64,000 bases of DNA from Hoeflea prorocentri (GCF_027944115.1 NZ_JAPJZI010000001.1:3844001-3908000); one strand, 5' to 3'. Counted from the first letter of the stretch, positions 47,433-57,789 are shown. Notes: generated by a model from the sequence alone, not told the origin. Numbers and translations: made by a program.

Positions 47433-48923
47433 ATGTCGATCACTCTTTCACGCCGCCGATTTATCGCTGGTGGCACAGCTCTGCTGGGCTCCGGCATTTC
47501 CGGCGTTGCATGGCCGATGCAAGGATCGGTCAGTTTACCGATCCCGACCCTTGTTGACGGCACAAGGGGAGAGCCGATCGACTTGAGGATTCGCAACGGC
47601 GAATGGTCTTTCAAACCCGGCATCAAAACGCCAACGCTGGGAATCAACCAGGACTATTTGGGACCGACGATCCGAACGCGGCAGAACAGTCAGCTCAACC
47701 TGAGTTACCAAAATACGCTGAACGAACAGGTGGCGATTCACGGCCACGGCTTGCATGTACCCGGGGATGTGGACGGCGGGCCGCAATTGGCGATAGCGCC
47801 AGGTGACCGTTGGCAGCCAGCGTTAGATATTGTTCAGCCGGCGGCAACGTGCTGGTACCACTCCCACACGCATGGCAGCACCGGCCACCAGGTCTATCGC
47901 GGATTGGCCGGCATGATCATCATTGACGACGAGGTCAGTGACGAAGTCCCGCTTCCCCGGCAATATGGCATCGATGATTTGCCAGTCATCATTCAGGACC
48001 GCACATTCGATTCCCAAGGCCGCTTGGTCTATTCGCTGCAAGATGCGAGTGAAGACGGATGGCTTGGTGAAACCGTGGTCATCAACGGTGCGATATCGCC
48101 AGTAGCCAGAGTTCCGGCCGGGAAGGTGCGCCTGCGTCTGCTCAACGGAGCGAATGCGAGGTTTTATATCGTTGCCTTTTCCGACAACCGGGCCTTCCAC
48201 AAAATAGCCACCGACGGCGGTCTTCTGTCGGCGCCAGTCCCCCTGACACAAATGGAAATGTCACCCGGCGAACGGTGCGAGATCATTGTCGATCTGGCAG
48301 ACGGCGGGTCCGCCGAACTCCTGACATTGTTCGAAGATGAAATTGAGGATGCGGAAGGCATTGTCGGCAGTTTGCTGGACAAATTCTCTTTATCAAAAAC
48401 ACCCCAGCCGGAGCCCTCACTTACGCTCATCGTCGACAGGACCCTGCCGGCGCATACTGCTCCGTTGCCTGACAAACTGGCAACCATCGTTCGGCCCGAG
48501 CAAAGCGAAATTGTGGGTGTGCGCGACTTTATTCTCGACATGGAAGATGGCGGCAGCAATCACACAGGGCATGGGGGCCATGCTTTGATGGATATGACGA
48601 TCAACGGGGCGGCAATGGATATGAACGTGATCAATGAACGCCTTGAAATCGGCGTTTGGGAGCGCTGGCGTATTCGCTCAAACCAGGGCGCGCATCCGTT
48701 CCACGTGCATGGTTGCTCCTTCCTGATTGAACAGATGGAAGGCGCGGCCGCTCCACCCGATCAACAGGGCTGGAAAGACGTGGTGGTTCTGGATGATGAC
48801 GATTGGTCAGAGATTGTGGTTCGCTTTGATCACCCGGCAACTGATCAATATCCGTATATGTATCACTGTCACATTCTTGAACATGAAGATCGCGGCATGA
48901 TGGGCCAATTCACGGTCAACTGA
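47433..48923 (+). CDS. Tat-exported multicopper oxidase (CueO-like)
   Basis: 496 aa. The N-terminus SRRRFIAGGTALLGSG is a twin-arginine signal. All four copper-ligand motifs are present: HGHGLH, WYHSHTHG, HPFHVHG and HCHILEHEDRGM (type 1 Cys in HCH, axial Met). Such periplasmic oxidases turn Cu(I) into less toxic Cu(II), or oxidise Mn or phenols. A short Met/His segment (GHGGHALMDM) lies in domain 3. ATG 47433 is preferred because it places the Tat motif at the N-terminus. Confidence 0.92.
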   Translation: MSITLSRRRFIAGGTALLGSGISGVAWPMQGSVSLPIPTLVDGTRGEPIDLRIRNGEWSFKPGIKTPTLGINQDYLGPTIRTRQNSQLNLSYQNTLNEQVAIHGHGLHVPGDVDGGPQLAIAPGDRWQPALDIVQPAATCWYHSHTHGSTGHQVYRGLAGMIIIDDEVSDEVPLPRQYGIDDLPVIIQDRTFDSQGRLVYSLQDASEDGWLGETVVINGAISPVARVPAGKVRLRLLNGANARFYIVAFSDNRAFHKIATDGGLLSAPVPLTQMEMSPGERCEIIVDLADGGSAELLTLFEDEIEDAEGIVGSLLDKFSLSKTPQPEPSLTLIVDRTLPAHTAPLPDKLATIVRPEQSEIVGVRDFILDMEDGGSNHTGHGGHALMDMTINGAAMDMNVINERLEIGVWERWRIRSNQGAHPFHVHGCSFLIEQMEGAAAPPDQQGWKDVVVLDDDDWSEIVVRFDHPATDQYPYMYHCHILEHEDRGMMGQFTVN

Positions 48924-48957
48924 CCCTCTTGGAAGTGGATGGCCTCCCACCGGCCGA

Positions 48958-49695
48958 TCATCTGTTGGCACGGCGCTTTCTTGCGCGCCGCGCCAGAATG
49001 TTGAGGAGTTCGATCAGTCCGGAAAAACCCATCGCGGCATAGACATAGCCGCGCGGAATGTGGAAGCCGAAACCATCGGCGACCAGCGCGGTTCCGACCA
49101 ACAGCAGGAAGCCGAGCGCCAGCATCACCACGGTTGGGTTCTTTTCCACAAACGCCGCCAGCGGGTTCGCCGCGACCATCATGGCTCCGACTGCGACAAT
49201 GACGGCGATCATCATGATCGGAGTGTGCGGCGTCATCCCGACAGCTGTGACGATACTGTCGATCGAAAAGACCATGTCCAAAGCCAGTATCTGAACGATT
49301 ACGACTGTAAATCCGGCGGCAGCTGTGGCGACAGCGTGTTGCACGGGGTTGGAATCGACCAGTTCATGAATCTCGCGTGTTGCCTTCCAGACCAGAAACA
49401 GCCCGCCTGATATCAATATGATATCGCGCCACGACAGTTCGTTGCCAAAAATTGCGATAACCGGCTCCGTCAGACCCATGATCGCTGCGGTGATGGTCAG
49501 CAGAACAAGCCTGAGCACCAGCGCCAGAATGAGGCCGATCCGTCGCGCGTTGGATCGACGCGCCTCAGGCAGCCTGTTGGTCAACACGGTGATAAAGACC
49601 AGGTTATCGATGCCGAGGACAACCTCCATGACGATCAGAGCCATGAGGGCCGCCCAGGACACCGGATCCTGGAATACGGATATGAGTTCTTGCAT
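48958..49695 (-). CDS. TerC family integral membrane protein
   Basis: 245 aa with about seven hydrophobic helices. The TerC signatures are [21 protein letters not shown] and [17 protein letters not shown], each with paired acidic residues in a helix. The family is linked to tellurite resistance and, in some members, manganese or calcium export. ATG 49695 is chosen; the 45 upstream in-frame codons are not protein-like. Confidence 0.9.
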   Translation of the reverse strand: MQELISVFQDPVSWAALMALIVMEVVLGIDNLVFITVLTNRLPEARRSNARRIGLILALVLRLVLLTITAAIMGLTEPVIAIFGNELSWRDIILISGGLFLVWKATREIHELVDSNPVQHAVATAAAGFTVVIVQILALDMVFSIDSIVTAVGMTPHTPIMMIAVIVAVGAMMVAANPLAAFVEKNPTVVMLALGFLLLVGTALVADGFGFHIPRGYVYAAMGFSGLIELLNILARRARKRRANR

Positions 49696-49876
49696 CGGGT
49701 GTTGTGCCGCCTGTTGATGCGGCCCGTCCGGACACGGTCCTATCACCGACGGTGACGCCTGGGACAAACCCCTCGCGGCAACCGTAATCCGGGCACGCGC
49801 CCCGATATGGGATGCGCACCCTTTCGGCACAACAGCCCGGACCGGTCACAAATTGGTGATCGCCGGAAGGCTGCAG

Positions 49877-50680
49877 TTAGACCGCGGTGGCTGTGACTAT
49901 GTGAATTTCGGCGGGCACTCTGATCGCTCCGTTCACACGCTGCCCTTTGGTGACATCCACCAATGCCGCCTCGATCTGCGCCAACGTGTCCTCACTCACC
50001 TCAACCCCGCGCAGCATCATGCCTGCCGTGACCTTCATGTGAAGCGCCGCAACATCTTCCGCGGTGCCGGGCGGTGTCAGGGATATATCCAGCGTTTCAA
50101 CGCTCGGGGCCCAGCCCGCGGATGTCAAAGCGGTGATGAGCGGTGCCGGGTCGCCAAATCGCATGGGACCCGGCCCCGCGGGATCAGGTCGTGGAACATC
50201 GGCAACGATCCGGTCCACCACCGCGCGTGGAACTGAAAACCATGGATTGTTCGCCGGCGGACCCCAGACCGATGCTGCCAGACGCGCTCCGGGGCGAGCC
50301 GCTTTCCGCAGGTTTGAAAAAGCGGCCGCATTGTCTTCGAAAAACATGATGCCGAAGTTTGACAGAACCACATCGAATTGTGCTTCCGAAAAGCTGTGAC
50401 TTCCCGCATCGGCGACCACCAGCTCCACATTGTCCGGCACCCGCGCGGCAGCGTGCGCCAGCAATGGCGGAGCTACGTCCACCCCTGTCACATGGCCGGT
50501 CGGACCTATAAGCCTGGCCGCCTCAATAAGGCTCGGGCCGGTCCCGGAGCCAACATCGAGGATCGCTTCACCCTCGCTCAATCGCGCCGCGTCAAGGAGC
50601 GCATCCAAAACCGGCTTATGCGTCATTTCCAGGCCGGGCGCAGCCTCAAGCCAGGGGCGTGCCATGTCGTCCCAGTCCAT
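49877..50680 (-). CDS. Class I SAM-dependent methyltransferase
   Basis: 267 aa. Motif I is ILDVGSGTGPSLIEAA, motif II VTGVDVAPPLL, and motif IV FDVVLSNFGIMFF. This is the UbiE-like methyltransferase fold. GAGGGG lies 7 nt before ATG 50680. Substrate unknown. Confidence 0.83.
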   Translation of the reverse strand: MDWDDMARPWLEAAPGLEMTHKPVLDALLDAARLSEGEAILDVGSGTGPSLIEAARLIGPTGHVTGVDVAPPLLAHAAARVPDNVELVVADAGSHSFSEAQFDVVLSNFGIMFFEDNAAAFSNLRKAARPGARLAASVWGPPANNPWFSVPRAVVDRIVADVPRPDPAGPGPMRFGDPAPLITALTSAGWAPSVETLDISLTPPGTAEDVAALHMKVTAGMMLRGVEVSEDTLAQIEAALVDVTKGQRVNGAIRVPAEIHIVTATAV

Positions 50681-50781
50681 GTTTGTCCCCTCTTTGTGTT
50701 CTTCAGCTGAGCGCAGCATCTTACTGGCTGCGCCCAATTGCAAGCAGACGGGAGTAACGCTTGTGTTGGCTGGGCCGCGCC

Positions 50782-51180
50782 TTAGCGCCCCGGCACAACC
50801 TCGCCATCTTCCTTGGTGAACGTGCCGATATCGCCGAGCAGATCAAGAACCTTTTCAGACGGGCGGCACAGCGCTGTGCCATGTTCAGACACGACGACAG
50901 GGCGGTTCATCAGGATCGGGTGTTCGACCATGAAATCGATCAGCTGGTCGTCCGTCCACTTGTCCTCGCCAAGGCCAAGCTCGTCATAGGGCGTGCCCTT
51001 CTGGCGCAGCAGGTCGCGCACCGGGATATCCATCGCGGCGATGAGTTCCACCAGCTTTTCGCGGCCGGGCGGTGTCTTCAGATATTCAATGACCTCGGGT
51101 TCGATCCCGGCCTGACGGATCATGGCCAGCGTATTGCGGGACGTGCCACACTTTGGATTGTGGTAGATGGTGATGCTCAT
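50782..51180 (-). CDS. arsC: Arsenate reductase (glutaredoxin-dependent, ArsC/YfgD family)
   Basis: 132 aa. The N-terminal catalytic cysteine is in YHNPKCGTSRNTL and the conserved arginine in NRPVVV. It reduces arsenate to arsenite using glutathione and glutaredoxin in characterised members. No arsR or arsenite exporter is nearby, so a housekeeping or alternative role is possible. The ATG lies just after the truA stop. Confidence 0.9.
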   Translation of the reverse strand: MSITIYHNPKCGTSRNTLAMIRQAGIEPEVIEYLKTPPGREKLVELIAAMDIPVRDLLRQKGTPYDELGLGEDKWTDDQLIDFMVEHPILMNRPVVVSEHGTALCRPSEKVLDLLGDIGTFTKEDGEVVPGR

Positions 51181-51181
51181 T

Positions 51182-51940
51182 TCAGCCCTCCTCATCGGGG
51201 TAATCGACTTTCATGAAATAAAGCCCCTGCGGCCCGGCGACCGGTCCGCAAGCCGTCCGGTCTTGCGCCTCCAGCGCGCCGGCGACATCGTCCGCAGTCC
51301 ACTCGCCTTCGCCGACAAGCCGCAACGTTCCGGCAAAGGATCGGATCTGATTGTGCAGGAAGGATTGCGCCGTCGCCTCGATCTCGATCAGGTCGCCCGT
51401 GCGCCGCACGTCCAGCCGGTCCAGCGTGCGCACCGGGTTCTTGGCCTGGCAGTGGACGGAGCGGAAGGTGGTAAAGTCATGTCGACCGACAAGGCGCTGC
51501 GCGGCCTCGTGCATACCATCGGCATCGAGCGGCTTTGCCACCCAAAGCGCCCGGTTCCGCTCAAGAGCGAGCGGTACGCGCCGGTTGATGATTCGATAGA
51601 GATAGTGGCGGCGCAGCGCGGAGAAGCGCGCGTCGAAATCATCTGCAACGCGATGCGCTGACAAAATGACCACCCGCTCCCCGGCCTGGCCGAGATAGGA
51701 GTTGAGCGCATTGCGCACCGTTTCGTCCGGCCAGTCCCTCTCAAAATCGATATGGGCGACCTGACCATATGCGTGGACGCCGGCATCGGTGCGCCCGGCG
51801 CCGCGAATGGAAATATCGTGGCCGCTGAACTGGCGGGCCGCGCTTTCGATTGCACCTTGTGCGGAGGGGCCGTTGGTCTGGCGCTGCCAGCCGACATAGG
51901 GCGTCCCGTCATATTCGATGGTCAGCTTGTAACGGGGCAT
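51182..51940 (-). CDS. truA: tRNA pseudouridine synthase A
   Basis: 252 aa. Modifies U38-U40 in the tRNA anticodon stem. The catalytic aspartate is in [28 protein letters not shown] at the N-terminus and [11 protein letters not shown] near the C-terminus are conserved. The ATG at 51940 begins 2 nt from the end of a palindromic element, and no Shine-Dalgarno-like sequence is present in the 20 nt before it. Confidence 0.95.
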   Translation of the reverse strand: MPRYKLTIEYDGTPYVGWQRQTNGPSAQGAIESAARQFSGHDISIRGAGRTDAGVHAYGQVAHIDFERDWPDETVRNALNSYLGQAGERVVILSAHRVADDFDARFSALRRHYLYRIINRRVPLALERNRALWVAKPLDADGMHEAAQRLVGRHDFTTFRSVHCQAKNPVRTLDRLDVRRTGDLIEIEATAQSFLHNQIRSFAGTLRLVGEGEWTADDVAGALEAQDRTACGPVAGPQGLYFMKVDYPDEEG

Positions 51941-51941
51941 A

Positions 51942-52242
51942 AGAGCAAGTCGGGCTTAGATTGAATCATTTGACCGAGGCGATTTTGTCCTCTGACAAGG
52001 CGGATTGCGCGCCGTGGTGTTATCCCACCACAAGCGCGAGCCAACGCAGTCAGAGGACAAAATCGCCCGGCCCATTCATCTGCGCATTTCAACACGATAG
52101 TCCTTTCAAAGGTGGCGGCAAATCGGCCCATCGGCTGCGTTGCGCCGCTTGCCCGATGCACCACATCGCGCTGCGCGACGCGCCTTGCCGAGTGAACCGA
52201 TTTTCCGCCATCAAATGCTTCAATCTAAGCCCGATTTGCTCT
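51942..52242. mobile_element. 301-bp palindromic MITE-like repeat element (no coding capacity)
   Basis: Terminal inverted repeats of 32 bp, 51942-51973 and 52211-52242, match at 30 of 32 positions. Inside are two more hairpin modules: a perfect 19-bp inverted repeat (51978-51996 with 52049-52067) and a 13-bp one differing by one base (52114-52126 with 52197-52209). A further small GTGGTG/CACCAC hairpin sits in the first loop. No transposase or ORF is present. The structure resembles RIME-type intergenic mosaics of rhizobia. It fills the whole fmt-truA gap, and its right end overlaps the fmt stop codon by 2 nt. Confidence 0.82.
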
Positions 52243-53170
52243 AACCAATAACCGTTCCGGGGGCAACCGGGCTGCCGCGCAGGAATTCGTCCGCATTCAT
52301 CACCTTGCCGCCTGCCTTTTGCAGCCGCAGCAAACGCACGGCATTGATGCCGCAGGCAACCGTCAGCCCGTCATCCAGAACCGTGCCCGCCGGGCCGACA
52401 GCTTCGACCGGCGCCGAGCGCAGAACCTTGACCCGCTCCTGTTTGCCGCCAAACGGCATCTCGCACCAGGCTCCGGGGAAAGGCGAAAGGCCGCGAATAT
52501 GATTGTGGACATCGAGATTGTCGCGCCCGAAGTCGATGCGGGTCTCGTCCTTGGTGATCTTGGCGGCATAGGTGACGCCGTCCTCGGGCTGCTGCGTCAG
52601 TGTCAATGAATCGCGCTCCAGAGCGGCCATCGCCCTTTGCATCAGATCGCCGCCAATCAGCATCAGTTTGTCGTGCAGCTCGCCGGCCGTCATGTCGACG
52701 GGAATGGCAACCCGCTCCTCCATGGCGATGGGACCGGTGTCGAGGCCCTTGTCCATCTTCATGACCATCATGCCAGTCTCAGTATCGCCGGCCATGATGG
52801 CGCGCTGGATCGGTGCGGCACCGCGCCAGCGCGGCAGAAGCGATGCATGACCGTTGTAACAGCCGAGCCGCGTGCCGGTGAGCACGGCCTCGGGAAGAAG
52901 CTGCCCATAGGCGACGACGACGGCGACATCGGCCTTCAGCTCACGGAACCGGCTTTGTTCTTCCGGATCTTTCATGCTTTCCGGCGTAAAAACCGGAAAA
53001 CCCAGGATCTCTGACTGCCTGTGAACCGGCGATTTGACCAGCTCCAGACCGCGTCGGCCGGCCGGCCGGGGCGGCTGCGTGTAGACGGCGGCAATCTCAT
53101 GGCCGTAGCCCGCGAGCGCGGCCAGCGTCGGCACGGCGAATTCCGGCGTTCCCATGAAGATGATGCGCAA
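52241..53170 (-). CDS. fmt: Methionyl-tRNA formyltransferase
   Basis: 309 aa. Formylates initiator Met-tRNA. Motifs are [14 protein letters not shown], the catalytic region [20 protein letters not shown] and the C-terminal OB-like domain. It lies 37 nt after def on the same strand, the usual def-fmt order. The TAG stop is within the terminal repeat of the palindromic element. Confidence 0.96.
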   Translation of the reverse strand: MRIIFMGTPEFAVPTLAALAGYGHEIAAVYTQPPRPAGRRGLELVKSPVHRQSEILGFPVFTPESMKDPEEQSRFRELKADVAVVVAYGQLLPEAVLTGTRLGCYNGHASLLPRWRGAAPIQRAIMAGDTETGMMVMKMDKGLDTGPIAMEERVAIPVDMTAGELHDKLMLIGGDLMQRAMAALERDSLTLTQQPEDGVTYAAKITKDETRIDFGRDNLDVHNHIRGLSPFPGAWCEMPFGGKQERVKVLRSAPVEAVGPAGTVLDDGLTVACGINAVRLLRLQKAGGKVMNADEFLRGSPVAPGTVIG

Positions 53171-53207
53171 GACGTGCCTCCCGCGTGCGGATAGTAAGCT
53201 ATGCCCG

Positions 53208-53732
53208 TTAGAGACGCGTTCCGCCGCGGCTCTTGGCCAGCTTGGTGAATTTGCGAATGACCATGTCCCGTTTCAGCTTCGAGATATAGTCGATAAAGAG
53301 CACGCCGTTGAGATGGTCGATCTCATGCTGCAGGCAGGTCGCCAAAAGTCCGTCCGCCTCAATCTGCTGCTGATTGCCCTCCCGGTCCACATAATCGACC
53401 GTTACCTGCGCCGGGCGCTCGACCTCGGCGTAATAATCTGGGATCGACAGGCACCCCTCCTCATAGACCGAGCGTTCGTCGGAGCTCGCCACGACGTTGG
53501 GATTGATGAACACCATCGGCGCGCGTTCCTCGTCCTCCTTCGAGCAGTCGACCACCAATAGCCGGCGCGGAATGCCGACCTGGATGGCCGCAAGGCCGAT
53601 GCCGGGCGCGTCATACATGGTTTCCAGCATGTCGTCGGCGAGGGTCTGGATATCGTCGTCGACGCGCTCAACCGGTTCGGATTCGGTGCGCAATATGGGA
53701 TCCGGCAGGAGTACAAGCGATTTTAGGGTCAT
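53208..53732 (-). CDS. def: Peptide deformylase
   Basis: 174 aa metalloenzyme that removes N-terminal formyl groups. All three motifs are present: [19 protein letters not shown] and [12 protein letters not shown] 53732 gives [14 protein letters not shown], the family's normal N-terminus. The frame stays open upstream, antisense to rmuC. It is divergent from rmuC with about 100 nt between. Confidence 0.96.
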   Translation of the reverse strand: MTLKSLVLLPDPILRTESEPVERVDDDIQTLADDMLETMYDAPGIGLAAIQVGIPRRLLVVDCSKEDEERAPMVFINPNVVASSDERSVYEEGCLSIPDYYAEVERPAQVTVDYVDREGNQQQIEADGLLATCLQHEIDHLNGVLFIDYISKLKRDMVIRKFTKLAKSRGGTRL

Positions 53733-53834
53733 GGGCATGCATCTACGCATTCGCGGTCGGCAGGTCAATTCGGCATATTGCCCATGTTCCTGTTTTGATC
53801 TGGCAATCACGGAAGAATCATATAAGCTTGTGTC

Positions 53835-55082
53835 ATGGATGCGGTTGAGTTCACGTTCGGCACACCGGTTGCCCGGGTCGGCGAGGTCGTCATTACGGCC
53901 GGCGGGCTCATTTCGGGCGCCGCCGTGGTGCTTGGCCTGATCATTGTCATTGCTCTTTTTGCCGCGCGCGGCAGGGCGCGCAGCGCTGAGACCCAACGCC
54001 TTGCCCTGGAAGAAGCCTCCAGCCAGCGCGCCCGCGACATGGAGGCCCGGTTCGGCGAGATCATGGGTGCGCAGGCCGAGATGCAAGGCCGCATGGCGAC
54101 GATCGCCGAGGTCTTCGGCTCGCGGCAAAGTGAAATCAACAAATCGATCAATGAGCGGCTCGACGGCATGAGCCAGCGGATCGGCAATACGATCAGCGAG
54201 CAGACCAAGGCGACCCATGAGAACCTGTCGCGCCTGCAGGAGCGCCTCGCCGTGATCGATACGGCGCAAAACAATATCCAGGCGCTCGCCAAGGATGTTG
54301 TCGGTCTGCAGGCCATCCTGTCGAACAAGCAGACACGGGGCGCGTTCGGTCAGGCGCGTATGGAAACGATCATAGCCGATGCCCTGCCCTCCAACGGCTA
54401 TGCTTTCCAGCCAACACTTTCCAATGGCAGCCGTCCGGATTGCATGGTGCATATGCCGAACGGCGCGCCGGCGCTGGTGATCGATGCAAAATTCCCGCTG
54501 GAGGCCTGGAACCGCATTCGCGACGAGAAAGAAGCGGAGGCGCAAAAACAGGCAACACAGCAGTTCCGCAAGGATATTGAAGTCCATATCCGCGATATTG
54601 CCGACAAATATCTGTTAAAGGGCGAAACCCAGGATACGGCCTTCATGTTCGTGCCGTCGGAATCGATCTTCGCGGAAATTCACGAGAATTTCGAGGCTCT
54701 GGTGCAAAAGGCGCATCGCGCCCGTATCGTCATCGTCTCGCCGTCATTGCTGATGCTGTCGTTGCAGGTGGTGCAGGCGGTGTTGAAAGATGCGCGCATG
54801 CGCGAGCAGGCACACCTTATCCAGGGCGAGGTTGTCCGCCTGATGGAAGATGTCATGCGGCTCGACGAGCGGGTGCGCAAGCTGCAGACGCATTTTGGAC
54901 AGGCGCAACGCGATATCGACCAGATATTGACCTCGACCGACAAGGTGACCAAGCGCGGCGCGAAGATCGAAGCGCTGGAGATCGAGGCTGAAGGCGATGT
55001 TGCAACACCGGACAGCAAGGCGGAAAATGTCGCGCCTCTGCCGGAGCGAACCGGTCGCCTCAAGCTCCATGTGAATGATTAA
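53835..55082 (+). CDS. rmuC: DNA recombination protein RmuC
   Basis: 415 aa. One N-terminal TM helix (about 22-45) is followed by a long coiled coil (about 50-165) and the PD-(D/E)XK-like domain with [12 protein letters not shown] and [13 protein letters not shown]. RmuC limits inversions at short repeats in E. coli. The gene lies head to head with def. Confidence 0.93.
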   Translation: MDAVEFTFGTPVARVGEVVITAGGLISGAAVVLGLIIVIALFAARGRARSAETQRLALEEASSQRARDMEARFGEIMGAQAEMQGRMATIAEVFGSRQSEINKSINERLDGMSQRIGNTISEQTKATHENLSRLQERLAVIDTAQNNIQALAKDVVGLQAILSNKQTRGAFGQARMETIIADALPSNGYAFQPTLSNGSRPDCMVHMPNGAPALVIDAKFPLEAWNRIRDEKEAEAQKQATQQFRKDIEVHIRDIADKYLLKGETQDTAFMFVPSESIFAEIHENFEALVQKAHRARIVIVSPSLLMLSLQVVQAVLKDARMREQAHLIQGEVVRLMEDVMRLDERVRKLQTHFGQAQRDIDQILTSTDKVTKRGAKIEALEIEAEGDVATPDSKAENVAPLPERTGRLKLHVND

Positions 55083-55094
55083 AGGACACTCAAC

Positions 55095-55487
55095 ATGGAA
55101 CGTTTTACTGGCGGTTGCCTTTGCGGCAAGGTTCGGTTTGTGGCCTCGGGACGTCCCTACCGGGTCGGCCTTTGTCATTGTCTCGACTGCCGGAAACATC
55201 ACGGCGCGCTTTTTTATGCGGCGGCGGTATTCCCGCAAGACGCGGTCTCTGTCGAGGGCGAAACACGGGACTATGCCGGCCGGTTTTTTTGTCCTCAATG
55301 CGGCTCGTCGGTGTTCGCACGCAGTGGCGATGAAATCGAAGTGCATCTTGGTTCACTCGATGAACCGAACCGGCTGACACCAACCTACGAAAGCTGGGTC
55401 ACCCGGCGCGAAACATGGCTGCCGCCGTTCCCGCTCGCACACCGCTATGAGCGTGATCGGGAGCCCAAAAAAAGCCATGAGAATTAG
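55095..55487 (+). CDS. GFA family protein
   Basis: 130 aa zinc protein of the Mss4/glutathione-dependent formaldehyde-activating fold. Ligand cysteines are visible in GGCLCGKVRF, CHCLDCRKHHG and FCPQCGSSVF. It is only 12 nt after rmuC, so likely on the same transcript. True formaldehyde activation is doubtful for most members. Confidence 0.87.
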   Translation: MERFTGGCLCGKVRFVASGRPYRVGLCHCLDCRKHHGALFYAAAVFPQDAVSVEGETRDYAGRFFCPQCGSSVFARSGDEIEVHLGSLDEPNRLTPTYESWVTRRETWLPPFPLAHRYERDREPKKSHEN

Positions 55488-55519
55488 GCCGCCGCAAGGA
55501 TACAAATGATCAGCATGCG

Positions 55520-56734
55520 CTAGGACTTCTTGATTGCGACCGGAGATCTCAGCCGCATGATGAGCGGCACGATTGCCACGATGAGCAGTGCGGCGAGGAA
55601 AAACGGTGCGCCGGGAAGATAGAGCCCGTCATCATTGACGGACCATTCGAAGACACCCGTCAGGAGCAGCGGAGCGGCTACAGCCGCAACGGATGTCAAC
55701 GAAGCAATCACACCCTGTACGAGGCCTTGCTGGTCTTCACCGACCCGGTTGGCCGCAAATGCGGTCATCAATGGCGGCGCCATATCCGACAGGGCAGAGA
55801 TAGGCAGAAAGATAACTACAGCCCAGATCGCGGCGGTGAAACCAAAACCCACCATCCCGATCAATCCGGCCAGGATCGCTATGAACAAGGTGGTGTAGTC
55901 ACCCAGCCGTTTGGTCATCTGCGGCAACAACCCGGCCTGCACCGCCGCGATCAGGATGCCGTAGGCCGACAGGGTCAGCCCGATGGTAAATCCGTCCCAG
56001 CCGAATACCTCGCGGCCCCAGAAGGCCCAGAGCGTCGGGTAGATCATATTGGCGAATTCAAACACGAAAATGCAGATGAGCGGGATGGCGAGGCCCGGCA
56101 CGACGAAGGCCCGCGCGATTGTGCCGAAGGGGTTCATGTCCCGCTTGCCGAATGGCCTGCGGTTTTCCGGCTTGAGGGATTCCGGCAGAATGAAGAGACC
56201 AAAGGCAACGTTCAGTGCCGAAAGCGCCGCTGCAATCCAGAAGGGTGCGGTGATGTGCCAGCCGGAAGCCACACCGCCTATGGCTGGTCCGAGCACGAAG
56301 CCGATGCCGAAGGCTGCACCGATCATGCCGAAGCTTGCCCCGCGCTCTTCCGGCTTTGCAATGTCGGCAATATAGGCGGTTGCCGTGATATAGGTGGCCC
56401 CAGCCACCCCCGCGAGAATACGGCCTACGAGCAGCACCCAATAGGTCTCGGCCATTGCCATGATCACATAATCGATTGTCAGCGTCGCCAGCGCCAGGAT
56501 CAGGATCGGACGACGCCCATAGGCGTCTGACAGGCTGCCGATAACGGGACCGCAAAGAAACATGGCCCCCGCATAGGCCGACATCATGACACCGCCCCAG
56601 AACGCCCCTTCAGCCGTGCTGCCTGCACCGACGCGATCCATCAGGTCGGGCATGATCGGAAAGACGATACCGACGCCGATTGCGTCGATCATCAAGGTCG
56701 CGAGAATGAAGAGGAAAGGTCCGGACAGCTTCAT
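55520..56734 (-). CDS. MFS efflux transporter (TetA/DHA1-like)
   Basis: 404 aa with 12 hydrophobic helices. The A-motif is GSLSDAYGRRPILI between TM2 and TM3, and the N-terminal DAIGVGIVFPIMPDLM and VAGATYITATAYIADIAKPEERG resemble TetA-type drug:H+ antiporters. No TetR gene sits beside it. Many chromosomal members do not confer tetracycline resistance. Confidence 0.87.
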   Translation of the reverse strand: MKLSGPFLFILATLMIDAIGVGIVFPIMPDLMDRVGAGSTAEGAFWGGVMMSAYAGAMFLCGPVIGSLSDAYGRRPILILALATLTIDYVIMAMAETYWVLLVGRILAGVAGATYITATAYIADIAKPEERGASFGMIGAAFGIGFVLGPAIGGVASGWHITAPFWIAAALSALNVAFGLFILPESLKPENRRPFGKRDMNPFGTIARAFVVPGLAIPLICIFVFEFANMIYPTLWAFWGREVFGWDGFTIGLTLSAYGILIAAVQAGLLPQMTKRLGDYTTLFIAILAGLIGMVGFGFTAAIWAVVIFLPISALSDMAPPLMTAFAANRVGEDQQGLVQGVIASLTSVAAVAAPLLLTGVFEWSVNDDGLYLPGAPFFLAALLIVAIVPLIMRLRSPVAIKKS

Positions 56735-56978
56735 GCCGCCACAACTAACTGAAATCGCAGACCGGGCAAGCTGTTATTGGTGAAAACCACTGGCTGCGAC
56801 CTGTCTACGCCAGGAAACGATCGGATATCCGCGCCGACGCCGATGTGGCGGCAACTGGACTTTCCGTCACATATTGTCTCGGATAGTAATCGACTATGCC
56901 GGGAAGCACCTTATCTCGATGAGACCGCAGGCTTAACTTGCTGATTGGCCAACGCAGCCGGAAACGACAGGAAAGACC

Positions 56979-57656
56979 ATGAGCATCCTAGAGATGACAA
57001 AACAAAGGTGCCCTGAGCTTGCAGGGTTTCTTGAAGGCTGCTGTACCGCTCCGCTAAATTTCGATGGCGACCATCCCATTGAACACTCAAGACACAACCA
57101 CATTCATCTATGGGCTCTCGAATGGTGGGCCGATCATCATTCATGGATTGATCTTGAGTACCGTCTCGAATTCGTCCGGGAAATATTCAAACATTGGCGG
57201 GTCAGGATCAAAGGCATGCCTCCCTATCAGGATCGAGGCTACCGGCTTTATCTTTATGAGGCTATGGCTCCAACCATTTCTGTTGTCGCGGAGACCCCAT
57301 TTGGGTTTCCCTATTCCGGTCAGCCCACTTTTGTTGCGCAAAGGCGCGAAATCATGGAGCTTTATCTGGATCGCAGCTGGATATCCAATTTCGATTTCGA
57401 GCCGTTCGAATTCAGCGGGAAGGCCCTGTTGGACCAAATAGAAAAGTCGTCAGGCTCCATCGGCAAGCCCACAGCAAATGCCCTCGGGATCAAAGTTGGG
57501 GCGTTGCGAACCCTCATCGAGCAGATGGGGCTTCAATCATCCGTCAATGAAATTCGCAAGAAATACAAACGACGCCCGGCTCGGTTTTCGGATGAAGAAG
57601 AGTATCTACACAAATATCGCATACACGAACAAAGGATCGAACCAGGATTTGCATGA
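56979..57656 (+). CDS. Hypothetical protein, possible HTH near C-terminus
   Basis: 225 aa, not recognised. The N-terminal 150 residues are rich in Trp, His, Tyr and Phe. The C-terminal part has KPTANALGIKVGALRTLIEQMGL, which could fold as a helix-turn-helix, followed by a basic tail KKYKRRPARF. AGGAAAGACC precedes the ATG. Codon use is more A/T-rich than in the neighbours, suggesting acquisition from elsewhere. It has no obvious operon partner. Confidence 0.6.
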   Translation: MSILEMTKQRCPELAGFLEGCCTAPLNFDGDHPIEHSRHNHIHLWALEWWADHHSWIDLEYRLEFVREIFKHWRVRIKGMPPYQDRGYRLYLYEAMAPTISVVAETPFGFPYSGQPTFVAQRREIMELYLDRSWISNFDFEPFEFSGKALLDQIEKSSGSIGKPTANALGIKVGALRTLIEQMGLQSSVNEIRKKYKRRPARFSDEEEYLHKYRIHEQRIEPGFA

Positions 57657-57789
57657 TTGAGCCCACCCGCTGGGCGCGCCAGGCGATCATCGGATTTTGC
57701 GGGCGAACCCGGACCGTCGTGTACTGCGAAATGCACAATCTTCCGTTTTCAGCTAACGTTACGGATGAAACGGTGTTTGGAGACCTGTT

